Shown here in pieces: positions 1-7,297 of a DNA stretch of 14,463 bases (position 1 is the stretch's first letter; every line of letters starts with the position of its first letter). The DNA is from an uncultured Clostridia bacterium (GTDB taxonomy: Bacteria > Bacillota > Clostridia > Saccharofermentanales > Saccharofermentanaceae), in assembly GCA_946545505.1 (NCBI GenBank), contig CAMNNN010000012.1:1-14463 (forward strand). The letters run 5' to 3'. The notes below the pieces were generated by a model. That model worked only from the letters and a program-made list of their open reading frames with translations, was not told where the DNA came from and searched no databases. A program made the position numbers and the translations under genes.

Positions 1-2
1 AG

Positions 3-2066
3 CTCCTCTATACCATGTATAAGATGGGCCTGCTTAACGGAAACAGGACTAAGTCCGCGAATGTCGTAGGACAGACGATGAAGCTTAACCCTCACGGTGA
101 TGCCGCTATCTACGAGACGATGGTAAGAATGACGCGCGGTAATGCTGCGCTTCTGCATCCTTACGTGGATTCCAAGGGTAACTTCGGTAAGCAGTACAGC
201 CGCGACATGGCTTACGCTGCTCCCCGATACACGGAAGTAAAGCTGGAGAAGATCTGTGAGGAGCTTTTCGCAGGAATAGATAAAGATGCCGTAGATATGG
301 TTGATAACTATGACGGCACTCTGAAGGAGCCCGTGCTTCTTCCTGCTACTTTCCCGAGCCTCCTCGTTAACAGTAACCAGGGTATTGCCGTAGGAATGGC
401 ATCGAATATCTCTTCCTTCAATCTTAAGGAAGTGTGCGAGGCCACGATGGCTTACCTTAAGGACAAGAATGTCGATCTGCTCGAGTATATGCCGGCACCT
501 GATTTCTCAGGCGGCGGACAGATCCTTTATAACAGGGAGCAGATGCAGGAAATCTATGATACCGGTAAGGGATCGATCACATTAAGAAGTAAGTATACTG
601 TAGATTCTAAGAACAATCTTATCGAGATAACGGAGATTCCATATTCCACATCTTCCGAGGCTATTATCGACGGCATTGCCGATCTTGTTAAGTCCGGAAA
701 GGTTAAGGAAATCAACGATGTAAGAGATGAGACTGACCTCGACGGCCTCAAGATCACTATCGACTGCAAGAGGGGTACGAATCACGAAGAGCTCATGAAG
801 AAGCTGTTCAGATTCACGAAGCTTCAGGATACATTCTCCTGTAACTTCAATCTCCTGATCAACGGCAATCCCCGTGTCATGGGCGTGCGTGACATCATCA
901 ATGAGTGGCTCAATTGGAGAAGACAGTGCGTTTCCCGTGAGCTCGCATTCGAACTTGATAAGAAGAAGTCCAGACTCCATTTGCTTGAAGGTCTTGAGAA
1001 GATCCTGCTTGATATCGATAAGGCTATCGCTATCATCAGAAATACCGAACTCGAAGAGGATGTAGTTCCCAACCTCATGAAGGGATTCGATATCGATAAG
1101 ATCCAGGCTGAATATGTTGCCGAGATCAAGCTGCGTAATATTAACAAGCAGTATATCCTTAACCGCACAGCCGATAAGGAGAACCTTGAGAAGGATATCG
1201 CAGAGATAGAAGACATCTTAGGTAAACCTAACCGTATCAATACATTGATCTCGAAGAAGCTCAAGGAAGTAGCTGATAAGTACGGAAAGCCCAGGAAGAC
1301 AGAGCTTGTTATGGCTGAGCACGTGGAAGTTTATGTGCCCGATCAGTCTATCCCGGATTATCAGGTTCATCTCATGCTTACCAGACACGGCTATCTTAAG
1401 AAGTTCACTCCTAATGCTCTTAAGAGATCCGATGAGATCAAGATCAAAGATGACGATGAGATTTTCTTAAGCGTCGATGCTATGAACAAGAGCGATATCC
1501 TGTTCTTCTCGGATAAGTGCAATGTTTATAAGAGCAAGACTCATGAATTTCCTGATAACAAGGTCTCCGACTTCGGTTCATTCCTTACGAATGACTTAGG
1601 TCTGGATGATGACGAGAAGATCATATGGATGCTCGTTACTACCGATTATAAGGGTAAGATAATGATCGGATTTAAGAATGGTAAGGCTGCTTTGTTCCCG
1701 GTTGAAGCTTATGAGACAAAGCAGAACAGAAAGAAACTTATCAACGCTTTCTCCGATAAGTCTGAAGCCGTTACTTTCCTGTTCATTCCCGATGGGGAGG
1801 ATCCGGATCTGTTCGCCAGATCCGATATGGATAAGGCTGTCGTATTCAAGTCTTCGATGGTACCTTTGAAGACGACGAGATCGACACAGGGCGTTCAGCT
1901 TCTTATCAGCAAGAAGAACTCCTGTCTGTCTGAGATTACGACTCTCGCTGAGTCGGGCCTCAGAGATCCGGAGTATTACCGTATCAGGAACATACCGGCG
2001 ATCGGCTATTATATTAAGCCTGACTCGTTCGAGAATAAGCAGATCGGGATTGAAGACCTCGGGTGA
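3..2066 (+). CDS. DNA topoisomerase IV-type subunit A (partial, 5' end outside window)
   Basis: This is the DNA-cleaving A subunit of a type II topoisomerase, which passes one duplex through another in partnership with an ATPase B subunit. The frame is open to the window edge and reads LLYT before the Met at 15. Family members have a further N-terminal stretch, so the gene starts upstream and that Met is internal. The winged-helix region carries PHGD (97-101) and the active-site tyrosine in APRYTEV (Tyr codon 228-230). A coiled-coil arm follows, then a C-terminal beta-propeller-like domain over roughly the last 250 residues. I see no gyrase-type GyrA box (QRRGGKG-like), which favours a topoisomerase IV-like (ParC) role over gyrase. 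Ala sits at the position of E. coli GyrA Ser83 and Glu at that of Asp87. The stop overlaps the next start (GTGA). A ParE/GyrB-like gene upstream is expected but lies outside the window. Confidence 0.93.
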   Translation, partial: LLYTMYKMGLLNGNRTKSANVVGQTMKLNPHGDAAIYETMVRMTRGNAALLHPYVDSKGNFGKQYSRDMAYAAPRYTEVKLEKICEELFAGIDKDAVDMVDNYDGTLKEPVLLPATFPSLLVNSNQGIAVGMASNISSFNLKEVCEATMAYLKDKNVDLLEYMPAPDFSGGGQILYNREQMQEIYDTGKGSITLRSKYTVDSKNNLIEITEIPYSTSSEAIIDGIADLVKSGKVKEINDVRDETDLDGLKITIDCKRGTNHEELMKKLFRFTKLQDTFSCNFNLLINGNPRVMGVRDIINEWLNWRRQCVSRELAFELDKKKSRLHLLEGLEKILLDIDKAIAIIRNTELEEDVVPNLMKGFDIDKIQAEYVAEIKLRNINKQYILNRTADKENLEKDIAEIEDILGKPNRINTLISKKLKEVADKYGKPRKTELVMAEHVEVYVPDQSIPDYQVHLMLTRHGYLKKFTPNALKRSDEIKIKDDDEIFLSVDAMNKSDILFFSDKCNVYKSKTHEFPDNKVSDFGSFLTNDLGLDDDEKIIWMLVTTDYKGKIMIGFKNGKAALFPVEAYETKQNRKKLINAFSDKSEAVTFLFIPDGEDPDLFARSDMDKAVVFKSSMVPLKTTRSTQGVQLLISKKNSCLSEITTLAESGLRDPEYYRIRNIPAIGYYIKPDSFENKQIGIEDLG

Positions 2067-3967
2067 AACGCACAGAAGATAATATCTTCGATAACTACGA
2101 GAAGAAGTCCGTAAAGAGTGCGGGACATATTATTGCGGCCGTTATCTGCTTTCTGATCGTAATATCTATGATTTGCGTCGTCTCCTGGCTTAATGTCTCT
2201 ATGGAGGTTGAGTCGGGAGTTGTTCCCGAATTTGAGGTTGCTCTCGATGAAGGCCGTTATGATGATGCTCTGGCGCTTTACCGTCAGGTTCATGATGATG
2301 TCGTTTCTTATGATGCCGAAGGCACTGAAGACTCTGAAATCGTTATCAGAAGAGAACAGATGAGTCAGATGGAAGAGATCGTTAATCAGAGGCTTCTCAC
2401 GATAGAAGACCAGATGCGTAATTCCCGTTATATTCCTTCCTCGGCAGATATAAGATTCATGAACGAGATGCAGGAATTGACTTCCTCGAGACTGTCCACA
2501 TGGCTTATTGATCTGTCGACGGAATTCCTCCTGGGCTCGATCGAGAAACCTGACCTTATATTCATATTCGAGCAGCTTAATGACATCGGTAATGTATCAG
2601 CTACCACAACACCTTTGCTGTATGAGATTGAAACTATAGAGCAGGCCAGAGGTGACGTTCAGGCTGCGGAGAGTGCTTTCAATGAAGGCGATTATATTCA
2701 GGCCGTTCAGATTTATGTCGGTGTATGTGATAACTATGAGGGATTTGTATATGATTTCGCTTCGTCGAGAGTTACGGAAATTAAAGAGATCATGTATGAG
2801 CCGATGCTTCAGGAAGGCGAGCATATGCTCGAGCGTTTCAGATACTTCTCTGCAGAGTCTTTGCTCTCAGATCTCGCAGTAATATTCCCGGACGATAACA
2901 GAATCAATGCAGACCTTCTCGAGGCGACATCGCATACGACGGAGGTCGTTCAGTATAGAGGTACCGTAGAGGTAATAAGCGTAAGACAGCTTATTGCTGA
3001 TGTATCCAGAGGTGCGTCCAATACCGGTCTTTATCTTACGACTGATGAGTTCTCGAGAATGCTTCAGGAGCTTTATGATAATGATTATGTTCTGGTCGAT
3101 GCCGAGACTATGGCAGACCTTTCCGAAGATAACTTCATCACTGAGGTCGATCTGACGATTCCGGCAGGCAAGAAGCCTCTCATTCTCGTGCTTGATACAT
3201 TCGATTATAATGTCGCGACTACTTATAACTACGGCTTGTGTACGCAGCTTTCGCTTGATGAGCAGGGGTATGTCTGCGGCCAGTATGTCGCCCCTGACGG
3301 AACGCTGGTATCCGGAAGAGAACTTGAAGCCATCGGCATACTGGATGCTTTTGTTGAGGCTCATCCGGATTTCTCCTTCGACGGCGCGAAAGGCGTAATC
3401 TCCATATGCGGTTACGAGTCTGTATTCGGCTACGTCATCAGCCGTGATGAGGCAGATGACAGATCTGAAGCTCTCGCATCAATCGGAAGACCGAATGTAG
3501 AGTTTACCGACAGCGAGATCGAGAATAACAGACAGACTGTATCTGAAATCATGAGCGTACTCCAGGATACGGGCTGGAGGCTCGCATCTTCCACATACGG
3601 CAATATAAATGCTTATGAGTCAGATATGGATACGATCGTATCCGACACGACTAAGTGGATGGAGCAGATCGAGACCTTGATAGGAGACGTACATATCATC
3701 GTATATCCCGGAGGTAATTACATATACGGAACGGATCCGAGAGCCGTATATCTTAAGAATAACGGATTCAGGATATTCTTCGGTATGGGATACAATCCGT
3801 ACCATATCTACGGTGATAATTACCTTTATTATGACAGGACTACAATCAGCGAATATACGCTATCGAATAACGATTATTCGAGGCTGTTCGATGTCACCAG
3901 GATACTTGATTCCTATGTTAATGCCGTGATGGCTGAGGACGGGGAGACCGAACAGGAACCTGTCTAG
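2063..3967 (+). CDS. Single-pass membrane protein with TPR-like repeats and a degenerate NodB (polysaccharide deacetylase-like) domain
   Basis: The 634-residue protein has a basic cytoplasmic N-terminus, one membrane helix at about 21-43 and a large extracellular part. TPR-like helices are visible near 58-75 (LDEGRYDDALALYRQV) and 203-220 (AFNEGDYIQAVQIYVG). From about residue 300 it resembles clostridial NodB-fold deacetylases: a TTDEF...LYDNDYVLVD stretch, KKPLILVLDTFDYN at 370-383, GWRLASSTYGNIN at 504-516 and VYPGG near 550. Active members, as I recall them, have a DD pair at the first site and an HxxxH motif at the second. Here these read D378-T379 and S510...N514, so all three metal ligands look replaced. 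I infer a carbohydrate-binding or scaffolding pseudoenzyme acting at the cell wall. The GTG start overlaps the topoisomerase stop by four bases and no good Shine-Dalgarno is seen, so translation is probably coupled. The NodB fold assignment is likely, the loss of activity is inferred. Confidence 0.8.
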   Translation: MKRTEDNIFDNYEKKSVKSAGHIIAAVICFLIVISMICVVSWLNVSMEVESGVVPEFEVALDEGRYDDALALYRQVHDDVVSYDAEGTEDSEIVIRREQMSQMEEIVNQRLLTIEDQMRNSRYIPSSADIRFMNEMQELTSSRLSTWLIDLSTEFLLGSIEKPDLIFIFEQLNDIGNVSATTTPLLYEIETIEQARGDVQAAESAFNEGDYIQAVQIYVGVCDNYEGFVYDFASSRVTEIKEIMYEPMLQEGEHMLERFRYFSAESLLSDLAVIFPDDNRINADLLEATSHTTEVVQYRGTVEVISVRQLIADVSRGASNTGLYLTTDEFSRMLQELYDNDYVLVDAETMADLSEDNFITEVDLTIPAGKKPLILVLDTFDYNVATTYNYGLCTQLSLDEQGYVCGQYVAPDGTLVSGRELEAIGILDAFVEAHPDFSFDGAKGVISICGYESVFGYVISRDEADDRSEALASIGRPNVEFTDSEIENNRQTVSEIMSVLQDTGWRLASSTYGNINAYESDMDTIVSDTTKWMEQIETLIGDVHIIVYPGGNYIYGTDPRAVYLKNNGFRIFFGMGYNPYHIYGDNYLYYDRTTISEYTLSNNDYSRLFDVTRILDSYVNAVMAEDGETEQEPV

Positions 3968-3978
3968 GAATTGTTTTC

Positions 3979-4021
3979 TTTTTGCGACAATACTTAAAAT
4001 TGGTGGTACTATTCGCAAAAA
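3979..4021. repeat. Inverted repeat upstream of the PH-domain gene (possible operator)
   Basis: TTTTTGCGA at 3979-3987 is the exact reverse complement of TCGCAAAAA at 4013-4021, with a 25-base spacer. The right arm is followed by A rather than T, so it is a poor plus-strand terminator for the gene ending at 3967. It lies just upstream of a TATAAT box at 4027 and spans where a -35 element would be, which fits a repressor or activator site. The only other content of this 91-base gap is the promoter and ribosome binding site of the next gene. Confidence 0.4.
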
Positions 4022-4032
4022 AAATATATAAT
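4004..4032 (+). promoter_or_regulatory. Putative sigma-A promoter for the PH-sirtuin-MutS operon
   Basis: A perfect TATAAT is at 4027-4032. The matching -35 at 4004-4009 (TGGTAC, 17-base spacer) is poor, so the promoter may need an activator or may use another -35 within the inverted repeat. Transcription would start near 4039, giving a leader of about 20 bases that includes GGGGG (4047-4051), 7 bases before the ATG at 4059. Confidence 0.4.
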
Positions 4033-4058
4033 TATTAAAACAAGTTGGGGGCATAAGC

Positions 4059-4514
4059 ATGGCTAAGACTGACAGATTATCCGAATATGTTAAAGAAGAG
4101 CCTATACTGTGGCACGACAGAAGAAGATACCTGGGTCTGCCGATATCATTCACAAGATACAGCTTTGACAGTAACAAGTTCTATCTTAAGAGAGGTCTTT
4201 TTAACACGACTTCTGATGAAGTTCTTTTGTATCGTGTTCTTGATATAAGACTTAAGAGGTCCTTATGGCAGAAGATATTCGGTGTAGGTACTATCATACT
4301 TAATACGGCCGATCAGACATGCCCTTTGCTTGAAGTGAAGAGCGTTAAAGATTCTGAGCGCGTCAAGACTGCATTAAGCAATATCGTTGAGAAGGAAAGA
4401 AACGAGAAGAGAGTTCTCGGTAAGGAAATGTTTGGTGCAGCCGGACATCACGATGTTGATATCGACGGTGACGGAGTCCCGGATCATATTGATATTGATA
4501 ACGATATTATTTGA
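4059..4514 (+). CDS. Small bacterial PH-domain (bPH2-like) protein with a C-terminal calcium-loop-like tail
   Basis: The 151-residue protein has no signal peptide or obvious membrane helix. Residues 15-110 have the look of the bPH2 / DUF304 family: ILWHDRRRYLGLP, FTRYSF, FYLKRGLFNTTSDEVLLYRV and LDIRLKRSLWQKIFGVGTI. Bacterial PH domains of this type are usually adaptor or membrane-associated modules whose ligands are mostly unknown. After a charged helix (about 95-122) the protein ends in an Asp-rich segment (132-149) containing DIDGDGVPD and HIDIDND, which resembles calcium-binding loops of thrombospondin type-3 or dockerin repeats. Such loops are normally extracellular, so their presence here is odd. 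A purine-rich site (GGGGG, 4047-4051) supports the start. It is the first gene of an apparent operon; the sirtuin start follows its stop by 17 bases. Confidence 0.78.
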   Translation: MAKTDRLSEYVKEEPILWHDRRRYLGLPISFTRYSFDSNKFYLKRGLFNTTSDEVLLYRVLDIRLKRSLWQKIFGVGTIILNTADQTCPLLEVKSVKDSERVKTALSNIVEKERNEKRVLGKEMFGAAGHHDVDIDGDGVPDHIDIDNDII

Positions 4515-4531
4515 TTTTGGTAAGGTAATAA

Positions 4532-5428
4532 GTGGAGACCAGATTAGACAGATACGAAGGCGCGAGAGAAGCCAAGATAGCTCAGTTAAGAGAGCTTATA
4601 GAGAATTCTAAGAAGATTGTGTTCCTTGGCGGCGCAGGTGTCTCTACGGAGAGCGGAATTCCCGATTTCCGTAGCGGAGACGGTATTTATAATCAGGAGA
4701 GCGGTCTTAATTACAGACCGGTTGATATTATCTCGCACTCATTCTTTGTTGAGCATCCTGAAGAATTCTATGACTTCTACAGAAGAAAGCTTCTGTATCC
4801 TGATGCCAAACCTAATAAGGCTCATAAAGCTCTAGTCAGACTTGAGCGTCAGGGTAAGCTTATGGCGATCATCACACAGAATATCGATAAGCTTCATCAG
4901 GATGCAGGTTCCAAGTGTACTATCGAACTTCACGGATCAGTCTTCAGGAATTACTGTATGGACTGCGGTAAGAAATTCAGACTGGATTATATTCTCAGTC
5001 ACGAGGGTGTACCTCACTGTGACAGATGCGGCGGCATAGTCCGTCCGGGTATCACACTATATGAGGAGAACCTCGATCATGAGCCTGTCGATGCTGCTAT
5101 CAAGGCTCTTAAGAAGTGTGATCTTCTTATCATTGGCGGAACTTCGCTGACTGTATATCCGGCAGCTACTTTCTCTCAGTTTATTAAGCATGACCGCATG
5201 GTCATCATCAATAAATCATCTACCTATCTGGATCTGTCAGCGATGCTTACGATCCATGATTCGATTGGTGATGTGTTAGATCAGGCTATTCCTAAGAGGA
5301 AGAAGAGATCTGATGCAGGTAAGAAGCGTAAGAAGTCAACGGCTTCTTCTAAGACGACCAAGAAAAACGCGACTAAGTCCAAGTCGAATACTAAGGCTTC
5401 CTCTGCGGCTTCCGATAATAAGAAATGA
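4532..5428 (+). CDS. Sir2-family NAD-dependent protein deacetylase with a lysine-rich C-terminal tail
   Basis: This sirtuin removes acyl groups from lysines using NAD+. The motifs are complete: GAGVSTESGIPDFRS at 35-48 (NAD binding), TQNIDKLH at 115-122, catalytic His134 in ELHGSV, a four-cysteine zinc site (Cys142, Cys145, Cys163, Cys166) and GTSLTVYPA at 203-211. The sequence resembles the Thermotoga-type (class U) bacterial sirtuins. Family members are usually about 240-250 residues. Here the core ends near 253 and a tail at 254-298 follows, very rich in Lys, Ser, Thr and Ala (RKKRSDAGKKRKKS and similar runs), like eukaryotic histone H1 tails. It may bind nucleic acid or be a self-substrate. 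The start is GTG, six bases after AAGG (4522-4525). The last codons overlap the next gene (ATGA at 5425). This is a canonical single-domain enzyme, not a SIR2-type antiphage NADase. Confidence 0.93.
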   Translation: METRLDRYEGAREAKIAQLRELIENSKKIVFLGGAGVSTESGIPDFRSGDGIYNQESGLNYRPVDIISHSFFVEHPEEFYDFYRRKLLYPDAKPNKAHKALVRLERQGKLMAIITQNIDKLHQDAGSKCTIELHGSVFRNYCMDCGKKFRLDYILSHEGVPHCDRCGGIVRPGITLYEENLDHEPVDAAIKALKKCDLLIIGGTSLTVYPAATFSQFIKHDRMVIINKSSTYLDLSAMLTIHDSIGDVLDQAIPKRKKRSDAGKKRKKSTASSKTTKKNATKSKSNTKASSAASDNKK

Positions 5429-7206
5429 CAGATCACTTCGAGAGTATTGCTCCTTCATTAACCGAAGCGCGTGATTCATTAACAAAGCTTAATCACAGAA
5501 TAGGACTGTTAAGGCTATTTACGTTCGCAGGTATCGCGGGCTTTTGTATTGCTGCACTTGTCAGAGATAACAAGATACCTCTTCTTATCGCTGCCGTAGC
5601 CTTGCTGTTCGGATTTATCATTCTTTGTGCGGTCCATAACAAGAGTAAGTATTACGAGAGACTCACGACTGAGAAAATCTCTGCGAATGACAGGTATCTT
5701 GCCAGGATCAATGGTGACTTCTCAGTGCTGAAGGACGACGGCTCTGAATTTGCCGATCATAATCATGCTTACACATCAGACCTTGATGTATTCGGTCCGC
5801 ATTCTTTGTTTGCTTTGTATAATACTTCTCATTCCGTATTCGGAAGAAAGGCATTTGCTGACAGATTGAAGTGTAAGGATTACGAGGCTCTCAGTATGGA
5901 GAGCATAGGAAAGAGACAGAAAATGGTCGGGGCCCTCTCAGCCAATCCCGATTTCCTGCTTGATTATGAATCGGTATCTGCACTACATCCGATACTGAAG
6001 ACTCCTGAAGCATTGCTGACTCTCTGTTTTAAAGACCGGGAATTACCGGGCAGTCTTAAGATACTGTGGAAGGTAATGCCTCTTATCTGGCTTATTCCCG
6101 TAATATTCCTGTTTACAGGGCTTGTGAAATATATAAGGATAGCGATTCTCGGCGTTATATTGGTCAACCTCGTTGTCTGGTTCCTCACTTCAAGACGCGA
6201 ACAGGCGGATATCTTTAAATCCGGTCTTATCTCGAAGCAGGCTCAGGCGGTGAAGGAGAGAGTTAGCATTCTCCTGTCTGACGAACTTCCCAAAGAATTG
6301 TTTATTCCTGAGTATATGAATGATACTTTTCCTGCTGAACTGGATTCGCTTATCGAGGCCTGCAGCCTGTGTTCTATCCGTGAGCAGCCTATAATGGCAC
6401 TTATACTGAATGCCCTTATGCCTTTCGATCTGTTGTGTGCTGACAGACTCCTTGACTGGAGCAGCAAACACGGAAAGAACTTTATGAAGAATGTGGAGAG
6501 AGTAGGCGATATAGAGGCTCTTATGAGTGCCTGTGTCCCGGGGCTGATTTCAAAGGTCTCTTGTTTCCCCGAGATCAATGAAGCTAAGAAGGCATACTTC
6601 GAAGGTGAGCAGATGAGCCATCCGCTCCTTGATCCGTCCAAGGTAGTCTCTAATTCAGTGTCGATCGACTCCCAGACCGCGATTATCACAGGTTCCAATA
6701 TGAGTGGTAAGACTACGCTCATAAGGACTGTAGGAGTAATGATGATCCTCGGTTACACAGGTGCCATGGTTCCTGCGAAGTCCGTTACATGTTCGGTTAT
6801 GAGACTTAAGACATCAATGCGAATCGCTGACAGTCTTGAGGAGAATATGAGTACGTTCAGAGCAGAACTTGTAAGGATCGCGTCAATCGTTGATTCTTCA
6901 AAGAGCGATGAGCCTCTGATGTTCCTTATCGACGAAGTATTCAGAGGAACAAATTCACAGGACAGAACAGACGGAGCTGAGATACTTCTGCGTAAGCTTA
7001 ATAAGCCTAATATCTCAGGTTTCATGACTACCCATGATTATGCTTTGTGCGACAGGATTGCTGACGAAGGAATCAGTAATATCATTTTCTGCCATTTCAG
7101 TGAGAGATATGAGGGTGATGAGATCATCTTCGATTACAAGCTTAAGGATGGTATGTCGCATGAATCAAATGCCAAATTCCTTATGAAGCTGGTAGGGATT
7201 ATCTGA
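5425..7206 (+). CDS. Membrane-anchored MutS-family ATPase (MutS-related protein)
   Basis: This 593-residue protein carries the MutS core and ATPase domains without the mismatch-recognition N-terminal domain. Two membrane helices are near 28-46 and 51-70, and another hydrophobic pair lies near 215-250, so the ATPase is probably held at the cytoplasmic face of the membrane. VFGPHSLFALYNTS and FGRKAFADRL (about 122-147) match the MutS core start. The ATPase has Walker A GSNMSGKTT (423-431), the STFRAEL helix, Walker B FLIDEVFRGTN (500-510) and TTHD near 533. It lacks the F-x-E motif region used by MutS to read mismatches, so a role in mismatch repair is doubtful; the family's substrate is unknown to me. 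The ATG overlaps the sirtuin stop, so the two are probably translationally coupled. No clear terminator follows. Confidence 0.88.
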   Translation: MTDHFESIAPSLTEARDSLTKLNHRIGLLRLFTFAGIAGFCIAALVRDNKIPLLIAAVALLFGFIILCAVHNKSKYYERLTTEKISANDRYLARINGDFSVLKDDGSEFADHNHAYTSDLDVFGPHSLFALYNTSHSVFGRKAFADRLKCKDYEALSMESIGKRQKMVGALSANPDFLLDYESVSALHPILKTPEALLTLCFKDRELPGSLKILWKVMPLIWLIPVIFLFTGLVKYIRIAILGVILVNLVVWFLTSRREQADIFKSGLISKQAQAVKERVSILLSDELPKELFIPEYMNDTFPAELDSLIEACSLCSIREQPIMALILNALMPFDLLCADRLLDWSSKHGKNFMKNVERVGDIEALMSACVPGLISKVSCFPEINEAKKAYFEGEQMSHPLLDPSKVVSNSVSIDSQTAIITGSNMSGKTTLIRTVGVMMILGYTGAMVPAKSVTCSVMRLKTSMRIADSLEENMSTFRAELVRIASIVDSSKSDEPLMFLIDEVFRGTNSQDRTDGAEILLRKLNKPNISGFMTTHDYALCDRIADEGISNIIFCHFSERYEGDEIIFDYKLKDGMSHESNAKFLMKLVGII

Positions 7207-7224
7207 TTCATGTTACAGTTTTGA

Positions 7225-7248
7225 AATTGCGCCACAAAATTGCCACAA
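7225..7248. repeat. Imperfect tandem direct repeat upstream of the kinase operon
   Basis: AATTGCGCCACAA (7225-7237) is followed directly by AATTGCCACAA (7238-7248), which differs only by lacking two bases. The pair lies 16 to 39 bases upstream of the likely -35 of the kinase-operon promoter, a typical place for a regulator site. TTGCCACAAT (7240-7249) also matches TTGCGACAAT at 3982-3991, upstream of the previous operon, with one mismatch. Confidence 0.35.
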
Positions 7249-7263
7249 TTTCTCCTTAAATTA

Positions 7264-7291
7264 TTTACTTTTAATATAAATAAGCTAAAAT
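7264..7291 (+). promoter_or_regulatory. Putative promoter giving a leaderless mRNA for the kinase operon
   Basis: A -35-like TTTACT (7264-7269) and a -10 TAAAAT (7286-7291) are separated by 16 bases. The last T of the -10 is followed by six bases and then the ATG at 7298, so transcription should begin at or next to the A of the start codon. No Shine-Dalgarno sequence lies upstream. An alternative -10 (TATAAA, 7275-7280) would leave a leader of about ten bases, still without a ribosome binding site. Confidence 0.45.
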
Positions 7292-7297
7292 AAAAAC

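Noticed and set aside
582..980. Minus-strand frame of 132 residues inside the topoisomerase gene.
   Set aside because: It lies fully within a strongly conserved gene and shows no recognisable domain.
4532..5428. Sirtuin as part of an antiphage SIR2 defence system.
   Set aside because: The protein is a canonical deacetylase-type sirtuin with a zinc site and catalytic His, and no fused sensor domain or defence partner is nearby.
7224..7251. AAATTG...CAATTT as a possible terminator after the MutS-type gene.
   Set aside because: The stem is only six A/T-rich pairs with a 16-base loop and has only a short, broken run of T after it. The tandem direct repeat explains the sequence better.
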